The translations under genes and the position numbers were made by a program. From DATEHG01 sp041691295 (GTDB lineage Bacteria > Gemmatimonadota > Gemmatimonadetes > Gemmatimonadales > GWC2-71-9), in NCBI GenBank assembly GCA_041691295.1, contig JBEPVA010000014.1, positions 1 through 33,672 of the forward strand: 33,672 bases of DNA, read 5' to 3'. How positions within the stretch are numbered: the first letter of the stretch is position 1; the number at the start of each line of letters is the position of its first letter. Shown in pieces: positions 1 to 5,973 of this stretch. The notes under the pieces were generated by a model. It made no database searches and had not been told where the DNA came from. It saw only the letters and a list, made by a program, of their open reading frames with translations.

Positions 1-461
1 GGATCGTGAGGCACGCCGAGCTGCCGGAGCCCTTCGTACAACACCACGCTCACCGCATTGGCCAGGTTCATACTGCGTATCCCGCCGGGCATCGGCACCC
101 GGAAGCAGCGGTCCGGGTGCTTTTCCAAAATCCGGGCCGGCATCCCGTCCGATTCGTTGCCGAACACCAGGACGCTGTTCTCCGCGAACGGTGCCCCGGT
201 GAATTCGCGCTCGGCGTTGGACGAGAAATACAGGCAGCGATCCCGGGCAATCGCATCGCGGAAGGCAAACCAGTCAGGATGGACCCAGAGATCGACCTTG
301 TCCCAGTAGTCGAGCCCTGCCCGCTTCACGTGGCGGTCATCCACCTCGAAGCCCAGCGGCCCGATCAGGTGGAGCGGCACATCGGCGCCGGCGCAGAGCC
401 GGGCAATATTGCCGGTATTGGGCGGGATCTGCGGCTGGATGAGCGCGATGTGCAGGGTCAT
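1..461 (-). CDS. trmL: tRNA (cytidine/uridine(34)-2'-O)-methyltransferase TrmL (3' end cut by window)
   Basis: SPOUT-class RNA methyltransferase that 2'-O-methylates the wobble nucleotide of certain leucine tRNAs using S-adenosylmethionine. About 153 residues are visible and the family is about 155 long, so only the last residues are missing. The family signatures are in order: NTGNIARLC near residues 15-23, KRAGLDYW near 46-53, FGNESDGMP near 100-108, and the knot motif PMPGGIRSMNLANAVSVVLY near 123-142. The ATG at 461-459 is preceded by AGAGGA at Shine-Dalgarno distance. It is the last gene of the leftward run, separated from moaA by a 157-bp gap filled with an inverted heptamer array. The assignment rests on motifs and length; TrmL is much more likely than another SpoU enzyme because the protein is short and has no extra RNA-binding domain. 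Confidence 0.93.
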   Translation of the reverse strand, partial: MTLHIALIQPQIPPNTGNIARLCAGADVPLHLIGPLGFEVDDRHVKRAGLDYWDKVDLWVHPDWFAFRDAIARDRCLYFSSNAEREFTGAPFAENSVLVFGNESDGMPARILEKHPDRCFRVPMPGGIRSMNLANAVSVVLYEGLRQLGVPHD

Positions 462-490
462 CTGGCGTCCTCTGGAGTTTCGGCAGAAAG

Positions 491-597
491 TGGTTCACGG
501 TTCACGGTTCGAGGGTGTACGATCACAGCCGTGAATCGCTACCGCAGCCTGACGATGCTACGCGACTCAACGAACCGTGAACCGATCCTCGAAACCC
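491..597. repeat. Inverted heptamer-array element A (unit GGTTCAC)
   Basis: The left arm has GGTTCAC at 492-498 and 499-505, then GGTTCGA at 506-512. The right arm (about 571-596) reads the opposite way, with one GTGAACC-type unit flanked by CGAACC and CCTCGAAACC. GGTTCGAGG of the left arm is mirrored by CCTCGAAACC of the right arm. About 55 bp lie between the arms and contain no open frame of note. The element fills the gap between the moaA stop (619) and the trmL start (461). Its unit is the same as that of the gene-bearing element at 5366-5970, so this could be a gene-less version of it. Confidence 0.8.
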
Positions 598-618
598 GAG
601 GGAGGACGCGAAGGGCCC

Positions 619-1650
619 TCACCCCCCGCGGGTGTGCATCTCGCGGTGCGGATCGGCCCGGAGTGACTCAACCTGGTACAACGCCCCGCGGTCTTCCACC
701 CGGAGGCGCTCTTCAGCACCGCGATCGGTTCGTTCACTCCAGGCTGACTGGATCAGTTGAGTCAGATCGGTGTCCGACGCACCGCTTCGCAGCGGTTCGC
801 GCAGGTCGATCCCATTCCGCGCATACAGGCAGAGAAAGAACGTTCCATCGGCGGTGAGCCGGGCCCGGTCGCAGTCGCGGCAGAACGGTGCGGTGGTCGA
901 GGCAATGATGCCGAACACCGTCCCATCGGCCAGCTGGAACCGGTCGGCGGGCGCCCGGGGATCGGAGGCCTGGCTGAGCTCGACCGGGGCGCCGTACCGG
1001 GCGCCAATCACTGCCAGCAGCTCTCGACGGGACACCACCTTGTCGGCCGACCAGTCGGTGGCCCCCCCCACATCCATGTACTCGATGAACCGGAGTTCCA
1101 GTTGACGCGCCCGGGCAAACTCCAGCAGCGCCAGGACCTCATCGTCGTTGTAGCCGCGGATGATCACGCTATTGACCTTGATGCCGGTAAAGCCCGCCCG
1201 AGCCGCGGCCTCGATCCCTTCCAGCACCTCGTGATGTCCAGCGGTACGGGCAAAGGCCCGCATCCGCTCTGACCGGAGGGTATCAAGACTGACCGTGATC
1301 CGGTCGAGCCCCGCCGCTTTCAGTGCGGCTGCCTGGCGGCCAAGCAGCAGTCCGTTGGTGGTCAGGGCCAGGTCGCTGGCGGTCGAGCGGCGCGACAGCA
1401 TTGCCACCAGGGCGGCGAGGTCGTGGCGCAGCAGCGGCTCACCACCGGTCAGCCGGAACTTGTGGGCGCCCAATGTTCCCAGCACCCCGGCCAATCGATC
1501 AATTTCCTCGAAACTCAGGATCGACGACCTGGGCAGCCAGGTGTAGTCATCCTCCGGCATGCAGTACCGGCACCGCATGTTGCAGCGGTCGGTTACCGAG
1601 AGCCTGACACTCCCCAGAGGCCTCCCCAGCCGGTCGAGCAGTTCAGCCAC
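619..1650 (-). CDS. moaA: GTP 3',8-cyclase MoaA
   Basis: Radical SAM enzyme that, with MoaC, converts GTP to cyclic pyranopterin monophosphate in molybdenum cofactor synthesis. The 343-aa protein shows the N-terminal radical SAM cluster C23-x3-C27-x2-C30 (CNMRCRYC), the LTGGEPLLR strand, the KVNSV and FIEYMD segments, and the second 4Fe-4S site FCRDC (C257, C260) plus C274. It ends in GG, as MoaA proteins do. The frame stays open upstream to 1845, but that part lies inside moaE, so the GTG at 1650 is chosen; it overlaps the moaE stop by 8 bp, which suggests coupled translation. No moaC, moeA or mogA is in the window. Confidence 0.95.
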   Translation of the reverse strand: MAELLDRLGRPLGSVRLSVTDRCNMRCRYCMPEDDYTWLPRSSILSFEEIDRLAGVLGTLGAHKFRLTGGEPLLRHDLAALVAMLSRRSTASDLALTTNGLLLGRQAAALKAAGLDRITVSLDTLRSERMRAFARTAGHHEVLEGIEAAARAGFTGIKVNSVIIRGYNDDEVLALLEFARARQLELRFIEYMDVGGATDWSADKVVSRRELLAVIGARYGAPVELSQASDPRAPADRFQLADGTVFGIIASTTAPFCRDCDRARLTADGTFFLCLYARNGIDLREPLRSGASDTDLTQLIQSAWSERTDRGAEERLRVEDRGALYQVESLRADPHREMHTRGG

Positions 1651-2101
1651 GGTGCACCGAGCCAAGAGGGTCGGGCGCGAGCGGGGTGGCAAGCTGGGTC
1701 GGATCGACCCACGCCACTGACCCATCGGCGTAGAACTCTTTCTTCCAGATCGGGATCCGGTGCTTGACCTGCTCGACCACCCAGCGGCAGGCGTCGAAAC
1801 ATTCGGCCCGGTGGTCGCCGGCGGCGGCCACGGCAATCGCGACATCCCCCACCGACAGGCTGCCCGTCCGGTGCATCAGCGCGATGCTGACCGGCCAACG
1901 GCTCACCACTTCCGCCACCACCGCTCCGCATTCCAGCTCGGCCATGGCCGGATAGGCGTGGTACTCCAGCCGGATCACGCCACGACCATCCTGGTGATCA
2001 CGCACCAGCCCCACAAACGTGGCGATGCCGCCTCGGCTCGGGCCCGAGACTTGGGACACGAGCTGGTCGGCGCTGATCGGGTCGCCGGTGAGATACGTCA
2101 A
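1643..2101 (-). CDS. moaE: Molybdopterin synthase catalytic subunit MoaE
   Basis: Large subunit of molybdopterin synthase, which moves sulfur from MoaD thiocarboxylate onto precursor Z to form the dithiolene of molybdopterin. The 152-aa length is normal. Family motifs are present: GGIATFVGLVRDH near residues 24-36, HRTGSLSVGDVAI in the middle, the HRAECFDACRW helix, and the catalytic-lysine motif PIWKKEFY near 116-123. The C-terminal tail runs into moaA (8-bp overlap). moaD lies upstream, 121 bp away across a decayed repeat, so the operon order is moaD-moaE-moaA. Confidence 0.96.
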   Translation of the reverse strand: MTYLTGDPISADQLVSQVSGPSRGGIATFVGLVRDHQDGRGVIRLEYHAYPAMAELECGAVVAEVVSRWPVSIALMHRTGSLSVGDVAIAVAAAGDHRAECFDACRWVVEQVKHRIPIWKKEFYADGSVAWVDPTQLATPLAPDPLGSVHRG

Positions 2102-2138
2102 TGCAGTCCTTTCGGCTCAACCATCTGGTCAGGGCACC

Positions 2139-2217
2139 GGTTCACGGTACCCGGGACATCATCGTGGCGCTCGCGGCTCAGAACAGCACGGGAACCGTGG
2201 ATCGGCGAACGTGGACC
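2139..2217. repeat. Decayed heptamer-array element (relic) between moaD and moaE
   Basis: The left part has GGTTCAC then GGTACCC (2139-2152). The right part has four in-register 7-mers, GGGAACC, GTGGATC, GGCGAAC and GTGGACC (2190-2217), which look like mutated copies of the GTGAACC unit seen at 5921-5969. The orientation matches the other elements (GGTTCAC on the left, GTGAACC-like on the right). It ends 6 bp from the moaD stop. The units are imperfect, so this is a probable rather than a certain member of the family. Confidence 0.5.
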
Positions 2218-2222
2218 TTGCA

Positions 2223-2492
2223 TCACCCACCGGCCATCGGTGGCAGCAAAGCCACTTCGTCGCCGTCGGCCAGCACCGCATCGAGCCGGACATGGGTCCG
2301 ATTGAGAGCCACCAGCGGGCGATCCGGCAGCTTGCCGCCTTCGGGCAGGACAGCCCGGACCCAGGCCAGCAGGTCCGTCACCCGCGCCGAGCCGGGGAGG
2401 GTGGCGGTCACCTCATCCCTGCCTGTCAGGTCAGCGTAGCTGGCAAAGAGGAGGACTCGAACGGTGATCGTGGCAGGAGCGGCGGCGGTCAT
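2223..2492 (-). CDS. moaD: Molybdopterin synthase sulfur-carrier subunit MoaD
   Basis: Small ubiquitin-fold sulfur carrier; its C-terminal glycine is thiocarboxylated and donates sulfur in the MoaE active site. The chosen ATG gives 89 residues, close to the usual 80-90. The protein opens with the ITVRVLLFASYADL strand, continues with the VTDLLAWVR helix and the LVALNRTHV and LADGDEVALLPPMAGG segments, and ends in the obligatory Gly-Gly. The frame is open upstream to 2621 but that stretch overlaps HU and a terminator hairpin and has no MoaD homology. It is the first gene of the moaD-moaE-moaA group. Confidence 0.94.
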   Translation of the reverse strand: MTAAAPATITVRVLLFASYADLTGRDEVTATLPGSARVTDLLAWVRAVLPEGGKLPDRPLVALNRTHVRLDAVLADGDEVALLPPMAGG

Positions 2493-2540
2493 CCCTGAAG
2501 TTTGGCGGAGCGCGGGGGGAGACTCAAGGCGGAAAACGAC

Positions 2541-2568
2541 GCGGGGCCGGAATATCATCCGGCCCCGC
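2541..2568 (-). terminator. Rho-independent terminator of the HU gene
   Basis: A perfect 10-bp stem (GCGGGGCCGG at 2541-2550, CCGGCCCCGC at 2559-2568) closes an 8-nt loop. On the minus strand the hairpin is followed by GTCGTTTTCC, a short T run. It sits 27 bp after the HU stop codon, so it fits termination of a short HU transcript. The moa genes downstream would then need their own promoter or read-through. Confidence 0.75.
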
Positions 2569-2595
2569 CAGCCAATCACCCCACCCCTCCGCGAC

Positions 2596-2910
2596 TTAGG
2601 CGTCGGTGAGCTCGGGCTCATCGGCTACCAGGGCGCGCAGCTCCTTGCTGGGCTTGAACACGGGAACGGGGCGGGCGGCCACCTCGACCGGGTCGCCGGT
2701 GCGGGGATTCCGGGCCATGCGCGTCTTGCGGCGGCGAATCTTGAAGGTGCCGAAGCCACGCACCTCTATATTCTGCTGCTGTTTGAGTGCATCCTTGACC
2801 GCGTCGAGGAATGCGTCCACCACCCGGGCGCAGTCCTTCTTGGAGATCATTGGCCCCGCGGTTTTGGCAATCGCGGCGGTCACATTTTCTACCAGGTCGG
2901 CCTTGGTCAT
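2596..2910 (-). CDS. HU/IHF-family histone-like DNA-binding protein
   Basis: Small dimeric DNA-bending nucleoid protein of 104 aa. The N-terminal helices (MTKADLVENV...) are followed by GFGTF at residues 52-56, the β-arm with the RNPRTG tip at 67-72 (Pro69 is the residue that intercalates between bases), and KPSKELR at 87-93. The C-terminal tail (ALVADEPELTDA) is slightly longer and more acidic than in a classical HU. It is set off from its neighbours by its own promoter and a strong terminator, so it is probably monocistronic. HU and IHF subunits cannot be told apart from sequence alone here. Confidence 0.95.
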   Translation of the reverse strand: MTKADLVENVTAAIAKTAGPMISKKDCARVVDAFLDAVKDALKQQQNIEVRGFGTFKIRRRKTRMARNPRTGDPVEVAARPVPVFKPSKELRALVADEPELTDA

Positions 2911-2967
2911 CTATCCCCCTGTTGGGCCAGCACTTGCGGCGCTGGCAGGACCCCAACGACCAGAGAG

Positions 2968-2996
2968 ACAGTACGAGCTTACCCGTTGACTGTCAA
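2968..2996 (-). promoter_or_regulatory. Sigma-70-type promoter of the HU gene, overlapping the carA stop
   Basis: On the minus strand TTGACA (2996-2991) is followed by exactly 17 bp and then TACTGT (2973-2968). The predicted start is near 2961, giving a leader of about 50 nt with an AGGGGG motif upstream of the HU ATG. The -35 hexamer covers the carA stop codon (2995-2993). This is the best-matching promoter in the window. Confidence 0.75.
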
Positions 2997-4117
2997 GGGG
3001 TTGGCCCATTCGGGCCGGTTGAGGCTCCGATCAGGGCAAGAAACTCGGCAAAATGAGGGTAGGCGTCGTGAGGACCCGGCGCGGCTTCCGGATGATACTG
3101 CACGGCAAAGACTGGAAGTCGTTTATGGCGAACGCCTTCCACTGTTCCATCGTTGAGATTGAGGTGGGTGACCTCCAGCGCGTCGGCTCCGGGCACTCCT
3201 GACTCGGTACCTTCGACCGCAAAACCGTGATTCTGGGAGGTAATCAGCACTTTGCCGGTGATCAGGTCCTTCACCGGATGATTCCCACCTCGGTGCCCGT
3301 AGGGCAGCTTGACCGTCCGGCCTCCGAAAGCCAGCCCCAGGAGCTGATGCCCGAGGCAGATACCGAACGTCGGCAGGCCGGTGGCCGTGAGGTCTCTGAG
3401 GACGGGGAAGGAGTAGTCAACCGCTGCGGGATCGCCGGGGCCGTTCGACAGAAACAGTCCGTCTGGCTTGAGCGCCTGAACCTCAGCGGCAGACGTCGCA
3501 GCGGGAACCACCCTGACCCGGCAGCCGGCAGCCGCCAGCATCCGGACGATGTTCCGCTTCATCCCGAAATCGTAGGCCACCACCAGGGGACCGGTATTGC
3601 CGACCCCATCATCCCAGGCCTTGGTCACGCTGGCGCGGCTGGCCAGATCGAGTCCCTCCATTGAGGGACTGGCCATCAGCTGCAGGGTGATCTCGGGTGA
3701 GGGCTCCCGCCCTTCGGCGATCACCCCGCGCATGGCACCCCGTTCCCGGATGTGCCGAGTCAGGCGGCGGGTATCGACATTTTCGATGAGGGGGACGTTG
3801 CTGCTGGACAGCCAGCCGTCCAGGCTCTGTTCCGAGCGCCAGTTGGAAGGCTGGCGAGCCAGTTCGCGGACCACTACCCCACTGACCTGCGGCCGGCCCG
3901 ACTCCATATCCTCGGCGTTGACCCCGTAGTTCCCGATCATCGGGGCCGTCATCACGACAATCTGGCCAAGGAAGCTGGGGTCGGTGAAGGTCTCCTGGTA
4001 GCCCGAGAGGCCGGTGGTGAAGACGACTTCACCGAAGGTGGGGGGCAGCGAACGCGGCGCCGTGCCGGCGTACCAGGTGCCGTCTTCGAGCAAAACATAG
4101 GCGGGGCGATCGGTCAT
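2993..4117 (-). CDS. carA: Carbamoyl-phosphate synthase small (glutaminase) subunit
   Basis: Hydrolyses glutamine and channels ammonia to CarB to make carbamoyl phosphate for arginine and pyrimidine synthesis. The 374-aa protein has the N-terminal CarA domain (GEVVFTTGLSGYQETFTDPS near 29-48) and a class I glutamine amidotransferase domain with nucleophile Cys254 in FGICLGHQ, and His342 and Glu344 in VQYHPEA. All three catalytic residues are intact. The ATG at 4117 has a GGCGGGG motif upstream; the frame extends further only through secG sequence. carB is not adjacent, and carA is placed after secG and before HU. Confidence 0.97.
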   Translation of the reverse strand: MTDRPAYVLLEDGTWYAGTAPRSLPPTFGEVVFTTGLSGYQETFTDPSFLGQIVVMTAPMIGNYGVNAEDMESGRPQVSGVVVRELARQPSNWRSEQSLDGWLSSSNVPLIENVDTRRLTRHIRERGAMRGVIAEGREPSPEITLQLMASPSMEGLDLASRASVTKAWDDGVGNTGPLVVAYDFGMKRNIVRMLAAAGCRVRVVPAATSAAEVQALKPDGLFLSNGPGDPAAVDYSFPVLRDLTATGLPTFGICLGHQLLGLAFGGRTVKLPYGHRGGNHPVKDLITGKVLITSQNHGFAVEGTESGVPGADALEVTHLNLNDGTVEGVRHKRLPVFAVQYHPEAAPGPHDAYPHFAEFLALIGASTGPNGPTP

Positions 4118-4158
4118 CCGGTCACCCCGCCTGGAATAATTGCTACCATCAGCATCTC

Positions 4159-4578
4159 CTACTGGGCCGGCTTCTTCGGCGCGGGGGCCGGGGTGGCGGT
4201 AGGGGTGGCCGACTGCACGGCCGGGTTGGTTCCGGCGGCGGGCGCCGTGGTCTGCGGAGCCGCTGGCGTGATCGGCAGCGAACTCGGCAGCGCCGTGGGG
4301 GCAGTGGGCTGCCGCAGCCGCTGTTCCAGCTCGCTGCTGGTGCGACCAAGGTGACGCGGCGCCATGATGGCGAGGATCAGGGAAAGGGTCAGGAAGATCC
4401 CGCCGCACCACCAGGTCATCTTGGTCATGAGGTTGGCCGCCTGACGGCCGCCGACCACCATATCGGTGGTGCCACCGCCCATGGAAGCCAAGCCGCCGCC
4501 CTGCCCGGCCTGCAGCAGAACGACCAGCGCCAAAAGCAGGCAGTCGAGGATCAGTATGGTCAGCAGAACGTAGTACAT
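4159..4578 (-). CDS. secG: Protein-export membrane protein SecG
   Basis: Third subunit of the SecYEG translocon, assisting the SecA cycle. Two hydrophobic segments (about residues 3-22 and 55-73) flank the conserved loop LLQAGQGGGLASMGGG near 21-36, the SecG signature. After residue 80 comes an unusual tail of about 60 residues rich in Ala, Pro and Thr and ending in KKPAQ; SecG from E. coli has a shorter tail. The ATG at 4578 follows GAGAGGGAT, a good ribosome-binding site. Its position directly after tpiA (27 bp gap) is a common bacterial arrangement (gap-pgk-tpiA-secG), which supports co-transcription. Confidence 0.93.
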   Translation of the reverse strand: MYYVLLTILILDCLLLALVVLLQAGQGGGLASMGGGTTDMVVGGRQAANLMTKMTWWCGGIFLTLSLILAIMAPRHLGRTSSELEQRLRQPTAPTALPSSLPITPAAPQTTAPAAGTNPAVQSATPTATPAPAPKKPAQ

Positions 4579-4605
4579 GGAATCCCTCTCGAGTCGGGCA
4601 ACAAG

Positions 4606-5361
4606 CTAATCGCCCGCGCCGATTCCAACAATCTCGGCCCAGCCCTCAGGATCGAGGCTGGCGCCACCCACCAGGACCCCGTCCAGCTCCGGCTCGGCCA
4701 GCAGGGCCAACACGTTACCCCGGTTGACGCTGCCGCCGTACAGGATCGGAACTGGCTCGACCGCTCCCATGTGGCGCAAGGTGTGGCGGATCATCCGGTG
4801 GACCACCGCGGCATCAGCCGGAGTGGCATTCTTGCCGGTTCCGATGGCCCAGACCGGCTCATAGGCGATGATCAGGCCACCCAGAGCCTGGCCACTCACC
4901 CCTTCAAGCCCGGCCGCCAGCTGCCGACGGACCACCGCCTCGGTCAGTCCCGCGTCCCGCTCGTCGAGCTTCTCGCCAACGCATAGCATCGGCACCAGGC
5001 CGGCGGCCAGCAGCGCCCGGACCTTGCGACCCGTCTCCGAATCGGTTTCGCCAAAGACGTGGCGCCGCTCTGAGTGTCCGACCAGCGCACCCACGGCCCC
5101 TGCCCCACGGGCCAGCGGAATCGACGTCGCGCCGGTAAAGGCCCCCTTCGGCTCCCAGTGGATATCCTGGGCCCCGATCCGCACGTCGGTCCGGCCGTCG
5201 AACGATTCCGCGGTGGCTTCGAGGGAGACGGCTGGGGGAAAGAACCACAATTGACGGCTGGGCCGGGGCTCGGTCAGGGAGAGAAAGCGAGCGGCAAAGC
5301 CCCGGGCTTCCTCCGGGGGAAGGTGCATTTTCCAGTTGGCGGCGAAGATGAGGGAACGCAT
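4606..5361 (-). CDS. tpiA: Triosephosphate isomerase
   Basis: Interconverts dihydroxyacetone phosphate and glyceraldehyde 3-phosphate in glycolysis and gluconeogenesis. The 251-aa TIM barrel carries Asn9 and Lys11 (ANWKMH), catalytic His96 (VGHSERR), catalytic Glu168 (AYEPVWAIGTG) and the phosphate-binding YGGSVN near 208-213. The ATG at 5361 is chosen because it gives the canonical N-terminus; an upstream in-frame GTG at 5379 would add MNREPL, which is only heptamer-repeat sequence. No Shine-Dalgarno motif is visible because the array sits directly upstream. The gene is split from pgk by the four-helix-bundle insert. Confidence 0.97.
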   Translation of the reverse strand: MRSLIFAANWKMHLPPEEARGFAARFLSLTEPRPSRQLWFFPPAVSLEATAESFDGRTDVRIGAQDIHWEPKGAFTGATSIPLARGAGAVGALVGHSERRHVFGETDSETGRKVRALLAAGLVPMLCVGEKLDERDAGLTEAVVRRQLAAGLEGVSGQALGGLIIAYEPVWAIGTGKNATPADAAVVHRMIRHTLRHMGAVEPVPILYGGSVNRGNVLALLAEPELDGVLVGGASLDPEGWAEIVGIGAGD

Positions 5362-5368
5362 CAGAGGT

Positions 5369-5779
5369 TCACGGTTCACGGTTCACGGTCTGCGCTCCAG
5401 TTGGTCCACGCCCCGAAGGAGGTTGCAAGCTCTTGATCAAACCGGCCAGGAGGCCGGCCAGACGCCAACTGAGTTTCAGCAGATCATCGCGCTGAGCCAA
5501 GGTGATGAATTCCCGGTCCCCCGCGAGGTATAACAGCGATCTGGTTTCCGAAGCGGACGCCTTGGCGATTACCAGAAAGCGGGCGAAATCTCTGCTTGAT
5601 CTCCGGTCGAACCCCTCCGCAATATTCGCCATAACCGAAACGGCTGAGCGCTCGATCTGGTTACGGATCGGGAATGACCGACTGAAGGCTCCAGCCTCAG
5701 TTGCGTCATAGATACGGTTGGCAAGCTGACGCGCGAGCTGCCAAGCCACGATCTCCTCAAACCGCGCGATGGTCGCCAT
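5369..5779 (-). CDS. Four-helix-bundle protein, 23S rRNA intervening-sequence (S23) family
   Basis: A 136-aa protein of the family first found encoded in 23S rRNA intervening sequences and related to the Avd accessory protein of diversity-generating retroelements; members form positively charged pentameric four-helix barrels. Signatures: FEEIVAWQLAR at 7-17, FPIRNQIERSAVSVMANIAEG at 36-56, and FARFLVIAKASASETRSLLY at 65-84. The ATG at 5779 matches the usual family start; the frame is open up to 5845 without homology. The last residues (TVNREP) and the TGA stop are encoded by the left heptamer array. No reverse transcriptase, rRNA or template repeat is nearby, so neither the rRNA nor the retroelement setting applies. 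Its cellular role is unknown. Confidence 0.88.
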   Translation of the reverse strand: MATIARFEEIVAWQLARQLANRIYDATEAGAFSRSFPIRNQIERSAVSVMANIAEGFDRRSSRDFARFLVIAKASASETRSLLYLAGDREFITLAQRDDLLKLSWRLAGLLAGLIKSLQPPSGRGPTGAQTVNREP

Positions 5780-5785
5780 CCGGCC

Positions 5786-5791
5786 ATAATA
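5786..5791 (-). promoter_or_regulatory. Possible -10 box for the four-helix-bundle gene (leaderless arrangement)
   Basis: TATTAT on the minus strand ends 6 bp before the ATG at 5779, which would put transcription start at or beside the start codon. No convincing -35 is seen at 16-18 bp, and no Shine-Dalgarno motif precedes the ATG. It is consistent with a leaderless transcript made from inside the element, but the box may be chance. Confidence 0.35.
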
Positions 5792-5973
5792 GACTTGGCA
5801 ATGCGGTCGACCATTACCAAAATCGTGCAGCCATGGACCAAACAATCCGTCGACTTAGCTGTCGCCAGGACCAAGCGCCTTGATGCCTACAATCGCGATT
5901 CGGACGTCTCGACGTAAACCGTGAACCGTGAACCGTGAACCGTGAACCGTGAACCGTGAACCGTGAACGGTTG

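Larger units (their letters stand above)
5366..5970. mobile_element. Inverted heptamer-array element B carrying a four-helix-bundle gene
   Basis: The left arm is three exact GGTTCAC units (5366-5386) plus a partial one. The right arm is six exact GTGAACC units and one GTGAACG (5921-5969), preceded by AAACC. GTGAACC is the reverse complement of GGTTCAC, so the arms form long terminal inverted repeats about 530 bp apart. Between them lies one gene for an S23/Avd-like four-helix-bundle protein. The element fills the whole interval from 5 bp after the pgk stop to 5 bp before the tpiA ATG, interrupting what is normally a tight glycolytic operon. Calling it mobile is inference: no transposase and no target-site duplication is visible. 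Confidence 0.6.

Noticed and set aside
1651..1845. N-terminal extension of MoaA
   Set aside because: The sequence is the moaE reading frame shifted; it has no MoaA homology, and a GTG at 1650 fits the family length.
5359..5379. GTG at 5379 as tpiA start
   Set aside because: It would add only repeat-encoded MNREPL; the ATG at 5361 gives the conserved triosephosphate isomerase N-terminus.
5916..5970. CRISPR array at the GTGAACC repeats
   Set aside because: Units are 7 bp, directly adjacent and without spacers; no cas gene in the window.
5369..5970. Diversity-generating retroelement with Avd
   Set aside because: No reverse transcriptase, no template/variable repeat pair and no variable target protein near the four-helix-bundle gene.
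5369..5970. 23S rRNA intervening sequence
   Set aside because: The flanks are protein genes (pgk, tpiA), not rRNA.
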